From assembly GCA_017416635.1 (NCBI GenBank), contig JAFQBQ010000116.1, positions 1-7,511 of the forward strand: a stretch of DNA of 7,511 nt, in the 5' to 3' direction. The DNA is from Alphaproteobacteria bacterium (GTDB taxonomy: Bacteria > Pseudomonadota > Alphaproteobacteria > UBA3830). Under the pieces are notes generated by a model. It had not been told where the DNA came from, did not search any database, and saw only the letters and a list, made by a program, of their open reading frames with translations. Made by a program: the position numbers and the translations under genes. This document shows positions 1 through 5,957 of this stretch, in pieces (the stretch's first letter is position 1; each line of letters begins with the position of its first letter).

Positions 1-2
1 GC

Positions 3-167
3 AAATTAATCGATGAAGATTCTTTTTGGAAATTATGGAAAACATCTTCAAACAGAATTTTTTTGATACTATCCAGACAAGATTACCGCAAGGTTTTTTC
101 TAAAGGATTGGATTGGCACAAAATTGTAAAGTTCGATGAAAATTTTATAGCGATAGTGAACAAATGA
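3..167 (+). CDS. 3' end of a probable ArnT-like GT39 glycosyltransferase (partial)
   Basis: An open frame enters from the left edge and ends in TGA at 165-167, giving the last 54 residues of a protein. The tail contains FWKLW, then a hydrophobic strand (IFLIL), a basic SRQDYRK segment, and ends FIAIVNK. This pattern (a strand, an Arg/Lys-rich turn, a closing strand before the C-terminus) resembles the periplasmic C-terminal end of GT39/PMT-type membrane glycosyltransferases such as ArnT, which moves L-Ara4N from undecaprenyl phosphate to lipid A. The stop overlaps the start of the next gene as ATGA, so it is the upstream member of the same operon. The ArnT identity comes mainly from the neighbours; the visible tail alone would fit any GT39-like or other membrane protein. 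The catalytic N-terminal part lies outside the window. Confidence 0.55.
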   Translation, partial: KLIDEDSFWKLWKTSSNRIFLILSRQDYRKVFSKGLDWHKIVKFDENFIAIVNK

Positions 168-517
168 TGAATTATTTTCTTATTATCTTTCAGGTATTCA
201 TTAACACCGCAGCTCAGCTGTTTCTCAAAAACGGAGCAAAAATGATAGATTTCTCGCAATCATTGCCTGGAATTTTTATTGCGATGATTACCAACATTAA
301 TATTTGGGCTGGAGGAATAATTTTTGTTATATCATTTCTCCTTTGGATTTATCTTTTGAACCAATTTGATTTAAGTTTTCTGTATCCTTTCGGCAGTTTG
401 TCATTTATATTGGCTGCAATCGGCGGGTGGTTTTTCTTCGGAGAAAATGTTACCTTTTACAGGGCTTTTGGAATATTGTTAATTTTTATAGGAGTGATTT
501 TCGTTGCAAGAAATTAA
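164..517 (+). CDS. Small four-helix EamA/SMR-type transporter, ArnE/ArnF-like flippase subunit
   Basis: This is a 117-residue, very hydrophobic protein with four likely membrane helices at about residues 4-22, 35-62 (a long hydrophobic stretch around IWAGGIIFVISFLLWIYLL), 72-93 and 99-115. The LYPFGSLSF segment (about 73-81) and the GENVTFYRAFGILLIFIG ending match the second half of ArnE/ArnF and SMR proteins, and AQLFLK in helix 1 matches the first half. Family members are usually 110-130 residues. ArnE and ArnF are thought to form a heterodimer that flips undecaprenyl-phosphate-L-Ara4N to the periplasmic face of the inner membrane. Only one subunit is visible here, so it may act as a homodimer or its partner may lie upstream or elsewhere. 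Start choice lies between ATG at 164 and ATG at 167. I prefer 164 because it forms an ATGA overlap with the previous stop. No good Shine-Dalgarno is visible, which suits translational coupling. Confidence 0.8.
   Translation: MMNYFLIIFQVFINTAAQLFLKNGAKMIDFSQSLPGIFIAMITNINIWAGGIIFVISFLLWIYLLNQFDLSFLYPFGSLSFILAAIGGWFFFGENVTFYRAFGILLIFIGVIFVARN
491..506 (+). promoter_or_regulatory. Shine-Dalgarno GGAG (491-494) fixing a TTG start for arnB
   Basis: GGAG at 491-494 lies 9 bases before TTG at 504-506. In the arnB frame a TGA at 495-497 blocks any earlier start, and the next in-frame ATG is deep inside the conserved domain, so TTG at 504 is the only start that keeps the conserved FLPLSRP N-terminus. 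The site lies inside the upstream transporter gene, so translation of the two is probably coupled. Confidence 0.75.
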
Positions 518-1655
518 GAAGTTTCTTCCTCTTTCTAGACCTACAATTAGTAAAGAGACTATAGATGAAGTCGTGAATGTTTTAAAATCCGGATGGCTCG
601 CGACAGGACCATTAACACAAAAGTTTGAAACAGAATTGAGTCATTATTATGCCGAAAGAAAAGTTGCATGTTTTACTTCCGCGACGGCGGGACTTCAAGC
701 TGCGCTTATGGCTATAGGAATTAAGCCTGGAGATGAAGTTATAACGACTCCGATGACTTTCGTGTGTACTGCAAACGTTATTGCAATGCTCGGCGCGAAA
801 CCAGTTTTCGTGGATATCGACAGAAATACGTTCAATATCGATGAAAACAAAATCGAAGCGGCTTGCACAGAAAAAACAAAAGCTATTATGCCGGTCCATT
901 ATGCGGGGCTTCCTGTTAATTTGGATGTCATTTATCAAATCGCGAAAAATAAAAATTTACGAGTTATCGAAGACGCAGCGCATGCTGTCGGTTCGTCGTA
1001 CAAAGGTCGGAAAATCGGAACGTTCGGAGATATTCAAGTTTTCAGTTTCCATCCGATTAAAAATATGACGTCGGGCGAAGGCGGATGTGTAGTTTTGGAT
1101 AACGAGAACGAATATAAGACGCTCGGTCTGCAAAGATTCCATGGAATTGATCGTTCGATTTGGGATAGATTTTCGAAAAAGGGAAACAGTTCGTATGATG
1201 TTGTTATACCGGGATTCAAAAGCAATATGTCCGACATTCAAGCAGCGATCGGATTGCATCAATTAAGTGAAGTCGAAGACATGAATGCGAAGAGAAGGCA
1301 TCTTGCTGAACGATATCGCGAAGCCTTTGCTGACATGGATGATAAATTTGCAATGCAAGCCCAGCCGAATTACGAATATATTCATTCAGGGCATTTATTC
1401 CCGATTTGTTTGCGTGATGGAGACAAGCGAGACAAATTAATGAGTTATCTCAAAGAAAATATGATTGGCGCACTTGCGTATTACGCTCCTGTTCATCTTT
1501 TCTCGTACTATCAGAAAGAGTTCGGATACAAAAAAGGAGATTTCCCGGAAACCGAATACGTGGGCGACAGAATTATTTGTTTGCCGCTTTACGTTGATCT
1601 TTCCGAAGACGAACAAGATTACGTAATAGATAAAGTCAGAGATTTTTTTAATTAG
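504..1655 (+). CDS. arnB: UDP-4-amino-4-deoxy-L-arabinose aminotransferase (ArnB, DegT/DnrJ/EryC1/StrS family)
   Basis: This is a 383-residue PLP-dependent sugar aminotransferase, close to the roughly 380 residues of enterobacterial ArnB. It would convert UDP-L-Ara4O to UDP-L-Ara4N in the cytoplasm with glutamate as amino donor. Visible family marks are FLPLSRP near the N-terminus, GWLATGP (30-36), FTSATAGLQAAL (57-68) where the cofactor phosphate binds, VHYAGLP (131-137), the VIEDAAHAVG block (154-163) with D157 contacting the PLP pyridine, and SFHPIKN (181-187) with K186 as the Schiff-base lysine. EGG (192-194), PGFKSNMSDIQAAIG (236-250) and the C-terminal CLPLY also fit. It starts at TTG, overlaps the transporter gene by 14 bases and is followed 8 bases later by arnC. 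Related DegT enzymes such as PseC act on other UDP-sugars, so the ArnB name leans partly on the adjacent arnC and arnA-like genes, but the N-terminal and PLP motifs fit ArnB very well. Confidence 0.88.
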   Translation: MQEIKKFLPLSRPTISKETIDEVVNVLKSGWLATGPLTQKFETELSHYYAERKVACFTSATAGLQAALMAIGIKPGDEVITTPMTFVCTANVIAMLGAKPVFVDIDRNTFNIDENKIEAACTEKTKAIMPVHYAGLPVNLDVIYQIAKNKNLRVIEDAAHAVGSSYKGRKIGTFGDIQVFSFHPIKNMTSGEGGCVVLDNENEYKTLGLQRFHGIDRSIWDRFSKKGNSSYDVVIPGFKSNMSDIQAAIGLHQLSEVEDMNAKRRHLAERYREAFADMDDKFAMQAQPNYEYIHSGHLFPICLRDGDKRDKLMSYLKENMIGALAYYAPVHLFSYYQKEFGYKKGDFPETEYVGDRIICLPLYVDLSEDEQDYVIDKVRDFFN

Positions 1656-1666
1656 GAGCGGATATG
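1654..1666 (+). promoter_or_regulatory. Shine-Dalgarno AGGAG overlapping the arnB stop codon, serving arnC
   Basis: AGGAG at 1654-1658 shares bases with the TAG stop of arnB (1653-1655) and lies 5 bases before the ATG at 1664. It supports 1664 as the arnC start and so supports the unusual Lys-rich N-terminal extension of that protein. It also implies that ribosomes finishing arnB cover the arnC initiation site. Confidence 0.7.
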
Positions 1667-2716
1667 CAAAAGAAGCAGATTCAGCCTCGGACGGAAAATT
1701 CCGCAAAAAAGCGGATCGCGAAAAAATCCGACGGACAGATTGAGTTCAAAAAATTAAACAACGGCTGTCCGGAAGTGTCGATAGTCATTCCAATGTTTAA
1801 CGAGGAGGAAAATTTCCACGATTTATCTACTCGTCTGTTAAAAACAATGGATGCGGACAAACGCAGTTACGAAGTCATTTTCATCGATGATGGTAGCACG
1901 GATAAAACTCCAGAAATGTTGAGGACTTTGTTCAAAAAAAGGTCAGACGTTGTTCGCGTGATTACTTTCAACGGAAATTACGGACAGTATGTCGCGATTT
2001 TGGCAGGCTTTGAACACGTGCGTGGAGAAGTTATTGTTACATTGGACGCTGATTTACAAAATTTACCTGAAGAAATTCCCGACTTATTAAATAAGATGGA
2101 AGAAGGTTATGATCTCGTTGGAGGTTATCGAAAGAAACGTCATGACAATTGGTTTAGAACTTACGCGTCCAAAACGATTAATTACATTCGCGCAAAAACG
2201 ACAGGCATACAAATGCGTGATCACGGATGCATGCTTCGTGCGTACAAAAGATACATTATAGATGAAGTCGTTAAAACGCGTGAGACGTCGACTTTCATAA
2301 CAGCGTTGGCGCAAAAATTTGCAGGTAAAGCGATTGATTTTCCTGTAACGCATGAGGAGCGCCGGAAAGGAATTTCGAAGTATAATTTGTACAAACTTAT
2401 TCGGATTACTTTTGATTTAATGACTGGATTTTCGCTCGCGCCATTGCAGGCATTTACAATGGTCGGAATGACGATATCGGCAGCGAGCCTCGTTTATTTT
2501 TTCGTTGAGGTATTTAAAAAAGTCGTCGGGCATCATCACGGATTTGGATTGCATTTTGCTTTCGTATTTCTTTTGCTTAGCATTCTTATTCTCGGAGTTG
2601 GACTGCTCGGAGAATATCTCGGACGAACTTATTTTACCGTATGCAATCATCCGCGTTTTGTTATTCGCGAAATTTTAGAAAAAAGCATTAAAGAAAAAGA
2701 AGAGAAAAAATCATGA
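1664..2716 (+). CDS. arnC: Undecaprenyl-phosphate 4-deoxy-4-formamido-L-arabinose transferase (ArnC, GT2 family)
   Basis: This is a 350-residue membrane-anchored GT2 glycosyltransferase that in the known pathway moves L-Ara4-formyl-N from UDP to undecaprenyl phosphate on the cytoplasmic face of the inner membrane. The GT-A domain starts with VSIVIPMFNEEEN (38-50). It carries DDGS (75-78) and LDADLQN (127-133), whose DAD at 128-130 would bind metal and nucleotide. The GNYGQ, GYDLVGGYRKKRHDNWFR and RDHGCMLRAY (185-194) stretches closely follow Escherichia coli ArnC from memory, and SKY at 238-240 fits the related ESKY motif. Two membrane helices follow at about 263-285 and 297-320, ending in GLLGEYLGR, which is typical of polyprenyl-phosphate GT2 enzymes. 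It is longer than the usual 320-330 residues because of about 37 Lys/Arg-rich residues at the N-terminus. Its stop overlaps the next start as ATGA. DPM-like or GtrB-like transferases are the alternative, but HGCMLRAY favours ArnC. Confidence 0.92.
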   Translation: MQKKQIQPRTENSAKKRIAKKSDGQIEFKKLNNGCPEVSIVIPMFNEEENFHDLSTRLLKTMDADKRSYEVIFIDDGSTDKTPEMLRTLFKKRSDVVRVITFNGNYGQYVAILAGFEHVRGEVIVTLDADLQNLPEEIPDLLNKMEEGYDLVGGYRKKRHDNWFRTYASKTINYIRAKTTGIQMRDHGCMLRAYKRYIIDEVVKTRETSTFITALAQKFAGKAIDFPVTHEERRKGISKYNLYKLIRITFDLMTGFSLAPLQAFTMVGMTISAASLVYFFVEVFKKVVGHHHGFGLHFAFVFLLLSILILGVGLLGEYLGRTYFTVCNHPRFVIREILEKSIKEKEEKKS

Positions 2717-3726
2717 ATATTTTAATAATAGGAGCCGGCGGTTTTATCGGCAGCAATCTTTCTGAAGAAATTTTAGAGAGAAAGAAAGAATGGAACATCA
2801 CCGCGATAGATATTTCTGACGCGAAAATTTCACATCTATTGAATAAAGATAAATTTAATTTCATTAAAGCCGACATTATTAAGGAAACAGAAATTGTCGA
2901 CGATGCTTTAAAAAATTGCGATGTGGTTTTGCCGTTGGCGGCGATTGCAAGTCCGCTGACTTACGTACAGGATCCGATGAGAGTATTTGAATTGGATTTC
3001 GAAGCAAATTTGCGAATCGTAAAACAAGCTGCGAAACTTAAGAAAAGAGTGATTTTTCCATCAACTTCTGAAGTCTATGGAATGTGTTCCGATGAAGCGT
3101 TCGATGAATATAATTCGAACTGCGTGACGGGACCGATTTGCAAGCAGCGTTGGATTTATTCTTGTTCAAAGCAAATGCTAGATCGAGTGATTTTTGCGTT
3201 GGGCATTCGCGACAATCTTCAATATACTTTGTTCCGTCCGTTCAATTGGATTGGCCCACGTCTGGATGATATTAATAATCCGAATAACGGTTCATCTCGT
3301 GTCGTTACTCAATTTTTGAGCAACATTCTGCACGGTAAAAATTTAAAACTTGTAGATGGTGGTGCGCAAATTCGATGCTTTACATATATTTCCGACGGCG
3401 TTGATGCGTTAATAAAAATTATAGAGAATAAAAACGGTTGTGCGAATCAGGAAATATTCAATGTAGGGAATCCGTACAACGAACTCAGCATAAAAGATCT
3501 TGCTTATAAAATTAAAGAGCTCGCGAAGTCATATTCAAGAACAAAAACTTTCGCGGAAGCCGCCAAAATCGAAGAAATTAATTCATCTGAGTACTATGGA
3601 AAATCATATCAAGATGTAAATCGGCGAGTTCCTTCCATTGCGAATGCAAAAGAAAAATTAGATTGGATTCCGCAAGTAAACATGGATGAGTTGTTAAAGC
3701 GAACGATGGATTTTTATTTCAAATAG
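2713..3726 (+). CDS. arnA: Stand-alone ArnA-type UDP-glucuronate decarboxylase (C-terminal ArnA domain only)
   Basis: This is a 337-residue extended SDR (NAD-dependent epimerase/dehydratase fold) that matches the decarboxylase half of ArnA along its whole length. It would oxidise and decarboxylate UDP-glucuronate to UDP-L-Ara4O with NAD+. GAGGFIG (7-13) is the Rossmann glycine motif. FPSTSEVYGMCSD (115-127) holds the catalytic T118, S119 and E120. Y149 and K153 form the YxxxK pair in WIYSCSKQ. TLFRPFNWIGPRLD (172-185) and YYGKSYQDVNRRVPS (294-308) are near-diagnostic of ArnA, and R305 aligns with the catalytic Arg619 of the E. coli enzyme. The roughly 300-residue formyltransferase half found at the N-terminus of E. 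coli ArnA is missing: the preceding gene is arnC, joined by an ATGA overlap, so this is a native single-domain protein and not a truncated fragment. A UDP-xylose synthase is a less likely alternative. Confidence 0.9.
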   Translation: MNILIIGAGGFIGSNLSEEILERKKEWNITAIDISDAKISHLLNKDKFNFIKADIIKETEIVDDALKNCDVVLPLAAIASPLTYVQDPMRVFELDFEANLRIVKQAAKLKKRVIFPSTSEVYGMCSDEAFDEYNSNCVTGPICKQRWIYSCSKQMLDRVIFALGIRDNLQYTLFRPFNWIGPRLDDINNPNNGSSRVVTQFLSNILHGKNLKLVDGGAQIRCFTYISDGVDALIKIIENKNGCANQEIFNVGNPYNELSIKDLAYKIKELAKSYSRTKTFAEAAKIEEINSSEYYGKSYQDVNRRVPSIANAKEKLDWIPQVNMDELLKRTMDFYFK

Positions 3727-3746
3727 TAGTTTTTTGTTAGTAAAAT
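3718..3746 (+). promoter_or_regulatory. Possible sigma-70 promoter for tRNA-Leu and tig
   Basis: TTCAAA at 3718-3723 (4 of 6 to the -35 consensus) and TAAAAT at 3741-3746 (5 of 6 to the -10 consensus) are separated by 17 bases. Transcription would start near 3753, about 24 bases before the mature tRNA. The -35 overlaps the end of the decarboxylase gene. The region is AT-rich, so a chance match is quite possible. I see no hairpin terminator between 3727 and 3776, so read-through from the arn operon into the tRNA is also possible. Confidence 0.35.
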
Positions 3747-3776
3747 AGATGGTATACATAAATCGTGTTGGATTGC

Positions 3777-3861
3777 GCGAGCGTGGTGGAACTGGTAGAC
3801 ACGCCAGATTTAGGTTCTGGTGGTTTATGCTGTGGGGGTTCGAGTCCCTTCGCTCGCACCA
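3777..3861 (+). tRNA. tRNA-Leu (anticodon UAG), CCA encoded
   Basis: The sequence folds as a class II tRNA of 85 bases. The acceptor stem pairs GCGAGCG (3777-3783) with CGCTCGC (3851-3857), followed by discriminator A3858 and an encoded CCA (3859-3861). The D-arm contains CTGGTAGA. The anticodon stem CCAGA (3804-3808) pairs with TCTGG (3816-3820) around the loop TTTAGGT, placing TAG (3811-3813) at positions 34-36, so it reads CUN leucine codons. A short extra arm fills 3821-3833. The T-arm is GGGGG (3834-3838), loop TTCGAGT, then CCCTT (3846-3850), with two G-U pairs at the stem end. It lies between the arn cluster and tig, 21 bases before the tig start, and may be processed from a shared transcript. 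The A73 discriminator and the long variable arm agree with leucine identity. Confidence 0.96.
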
Positions 3862-3871
3862 AAAGTAGAAT

Positions 3872-3885
3872 TGGAGTTTTTTATG
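3872..3885 (+). promoter_or_regulatory. Shine-Dalgarno TGGAG fixing the tig start at 3883
   Basis: TGGAG at 3872-3876 lies 6 T bases before ATG 3883. The reading frame is open further upstream to an ATG at 3820, but that ATG and the following 14 codons lie within the tRNA-Leu gene. The Shine-Dalgarno, and the family N-terminus beginning at [11 protein letters not shown], settle the start at 3883. Confidence 0.8.
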
Positions 3886-5298
3886 AAAATTTTAAACAGA
3901 ACTAGTGATGGTTTAAAAAGATGTTACAACGTCTTGATTGCAATAGAAGAATTAAAGCAAGCTAAAGCCGCGAAATTGCAAGAAATAGCAAAAGAAATGA
4001 AACTCCCTGGTTTCAGACCGGGAAAGGTTCCTGTTTCAGTGGCTGAGCGTATGTATGGAGATTACGCGGCAGCAGAATCTAAAAAAGCATTGATCGATAA
4101 CCAGTCAAAAAAGATATTAGACGATGAAAATCTCACGATATCGTTTAGTTTCGAAACGAACACCGTAAAAGAGGACGAAAACGGTCTTGAGTTTGAGTTA
4201 AAGTTTGAGTTAATTCCGGAGTTCAAACTGCAAGCGATAGATAAAGTTAAGCTAGTGAAAAAAGTTGCGGAAGTTACCGACAAAGAGACAGAGGAAGTCT
4301 TAGAAGAAATTCGTAAACACAAAACCAAGTGGGTTGATGTTTCCGCGGATACCAAAGCAAAAAAGGATATGAAGGTCATCGTTGATTTGAATATTCTTAC
4401 GAAAATAAAAAAGAGTAAATCGGACAAGGTAGAAGATCTCCAATTGGTTCTTGGCGATGCCTCGATAATGGAAGATTTCTGGAAACCATTGGTCGGATGC
4501 AAAATTGGTGACGTCAAAGAATTCGATGTTAATTATCCGCAAAATTTCTCGAATAAAGATTTCGCAGGAAAAGCCATTCGCTATTCCGCATCAGTTAAGA
4601 ACATTCAAAAATCCGAGGAATATAAAATAGATGACGAGTTTGCGAAGTCCATCGGCTGTAAAGATTTAGAAGAAGCGAAAACCTGGGCGAAAGGCAGAGC
4701 TATCGCGAAATATAGCGAAATGTCTAACGAACTTTTGAAAAGAGATTTGCTTGAAGAATTATCTAAGCTGTACTCATTTGATGTTCCTGCAAATATGTTC
4801 GAAGTCGAAAAAGCTGAAGTAATAAAGCAGATTAAAAATGAGGCCAAAAAACTAAATCAAGAGTTTACCAAGGAAATCGAGGAAGAGTGCGGAAAGCTCG
4901 CTGCTCAAAGGGTTCGTTTAGGATTCATTGTCGCGAAAATAGCAAAAGAAGAAAAGATTGCTGTTACGCAGAACGAAATACAGCAAGCGGTTCGGAGCGT
5001 TGCTGCGATGTACCCAGGACAGGAGACTCGTGTATACGAAATGTATCGCCGTCCAGGAGCGTTAAATGCGATAGTTGGACCGATTTTAGAGTCGAAAGTC
5101 GTTAATTTCTTGGTCGATAAGCTTAAACCAACCGAAGAGAAATGTTCTGTAGAAGCATTGGTTGCTTTGGATGAGGAGCCTTTTGAGTTTTTCAAAAAAG
5201 GAATTGAAGAAAACAAAAAGAAAAGTGCGTCTAAAGGAAAAACTCGGGTAAAAAAAGAAGGTAAAGCCGAAGAAGCAGCCGTATCTGAAGAGAAATAG
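3883..5298 (+). CDS. tig: Trigger factor, ribosome-associated chaperone
   Basis: This is a 471-residue protein, within the usual 430-490 range. Trigger factor docks at the ribosome exit tunnel and shields nascent chains in the cytoplasm. The N-terminal ribosome-binding domain (about 1-115) carries the signature GFRPGKVP at 43-50, at the same positions as in E. coli. The middle FKBP-like domain (about 160-245) keeps the fold-defining [16 protein letters not shown] run (216-231), but the usual FxGG and IPGFE pocket motifs are not recognisable, so isomerase activity may be weak or lost. The C-terminal helical arms (about 250-440) include the [17 protein letters not shown] stretch (343-359), typical of the family. 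A Lys/Glu/Ala-rich disordered tail (about 441-471) follows, as in many alphaproteobacteria. It follows tRNA-Leu and precedes clpP by 25 bases, the classic tig-clpP order. Confidence 0.95.
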   Translation: MKILNRTSDGLKRCYNVLIAIEELKQAKAAKLQEIAKEMKLPGFRPGKVPVSVAERMYGDYAAAESKKALIDNQSKKILDDENLTISFSFETNTVKEDENGLEFELKFELIPEFKLQAIDKVKLVKKVAEVTDKETEEVLEEIRKHKTKWVDVSADTKAKKDMKVIVDLNILTKIKKSKSDKVEDLQLVLGDASIMEDFWKPLVGCKIGDVKEFDVNYPQNFSNKDFAGKAIRYSASVKNIQKSEEYKIDDEFAKSIGCKDLEEAKTWAKGRAIAKYSEMSNELLKRDLLEELSKLYSFDVPANMFEVEKAEVIKQIKNEAKKLNQEFTKEIEEECGKLAAQRVRLGFIVAKIAKEEKIAVTQNEIQQAVRSVAAMYPGQETRVYEMYRRPGALNAIVGPILESKVVNFLVDKLKPTEEKCSVEALVALDEEPFEFFKKGIEENKKKSASKGKTRVKKEGKAEEAAVSEEK

Positions 5299-5323
5299 TA
5301 TTAATTGCAAGAAGGGAAGAAAA

Positions 5324-5932
5324 ATGGAGCGCATAATTGACGATTTAGTGCCGATGGTAATCGAGCAAACAAGCCGAGGAGAAAGATCTTTTGATATTTT
5401 TTCTCGCTTGTTGAAAGAACGCATTATCTTTTTAACGGGGGAAGTGAATGATACCTCAGCAAGTTTGATTTGCGCTCAGTTGCTGTTTTTGGAATCGGAA
5501 GATCCGAAAAAAGACATTTTCTTCTACATAAATTCTCCAGGAGGAATTGTAACTTCAGGTTTGTCGATTTACGACACGATGCAGTATATCACGCCTGAAG
5601 TTACTACTCTATGTATGGGACAGGCCGCGTCCATGGGTTCATTGTTGTTAACAGCAGGAGCAAAAGGCAAGAGATATTCTCTCCCGAATTCGCGAATAAT
5701 GATCCATCAGCCATCAGGTGGATGTAGAGGTCAGGCTACTGATATCGAGATTCATGCCAAAGAAATTTTAAATTTGCGCAAGAGATTGAATGCGATGTAT
5801 GTAAAGCACACGGGGCGTTCTTTAGAAGAAATTGAAAAAGCAATGGAACGCGATAATTTTATGTCTCCAGAAGAAGCAAAAGATTTCGGACTGATAGACA
5901 CGATTATCGAAAAAAGGTCAGTGAAGGTTTGA
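5324..5932 (+). CDS. clpP: ATP-dependent Clp protease proteolytic subunit ClpP
   Basis: This is a 202-residue serine protease subunit. ClpP assembles into a 14-mer barrel that degrades proteins unfolded and fed in by ClpX or ClpA. The catalytic triad is visible and correctly spaced: S103 in GQAASMGS (99-106), H128 in MIHQPSGG (126-133) and D177 in MERDNFMS (174-181). INSPGG (69-74) forms the oxyanion-hole and substrate strand. The N-terminus ([23 protein letters not shown]) is the standard axial-loop region with no long propeptide. An AAGGGA Shine-Dalgarno at 5312-5317 lies 6 bases before the ATG. It sits 25 bases after tig with no terminator visible, so the two are probably co-transcribed. 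The usual next gene, clpX, is not here; a zinc-ribbon gene and ftsK follow. Confidence 0.97.
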   Translation: MERIIDDLVPMVIEQTSRGERSFDIFSRLLKERIIFLTGEVNDTSASLICAQLLFLESEDPKKDIFFYINSPGGIVTSGLSIYDTMQYITPEVTTLCMGQAASMGSLLLTAGAKGKRYSLPNSRIMIHQPSGGCRGQATDIEIHAKEILNLRKRLNAMYVKHTGRSLEEIEKAMERDNFMSPEEAKDFGLIDTIIEKRSVKV

Positions 5933-5957
5933 GGATGAAGTAGCTAAGGAAAATGCG

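Noticed and set aside
612..1262. Overlapping - and + strand open frames within arnB
   Set aside because: They are alternative-frame shadows of a gene with intact PLP motifs; none shows recognisable protein features.
1930..1940. A-run in arnC as a programmed slippage site or frameshift
   Set aside because: The frame reads through into conserved ArnC motifs on both sides; nothing suggests a second product.
3724..3740. T-rich run after tandem TAG codons as a rho-independent terminator
   Set aside because: No inverted repeat precedes the T-run, so no stem can form.
3777..3861. tRNA-Leu as an integration (att) site for the arn cluster
   Set aside because: Integrases usually use the 3' part of a tRNA and leave a repeated fragment at the far end. 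The arn block lies on the 5' side, no integrase is present and no repeat of the tRNA 3' end was seen.
3820..3882. Upstream extension of the tig reading frame to an ATG at 3820
   Set aside because: This ATG lies inside the tRNA-Leu gene. A Shine-Dalgarno at 3872-3876 and the conserved trigger factor N-terminus place the start at 3883.
4062..4517. 151-codon open frame on the - strand within tig
   Set aside because: It lies wholly antisense to a well-supported trigger factor gene, and its Ser/Phe-rich composition is what the reverse complement of Lys/Glu-rich codons produces. No domain or ribosome-binding site was seen.
5086..5424. 112-codon - strand frame spanning the tig-clpP junction
   Set aside because: Its Phe-rich run is the antisense of the Lys-rich tig tail and it overlaps two strong genes.
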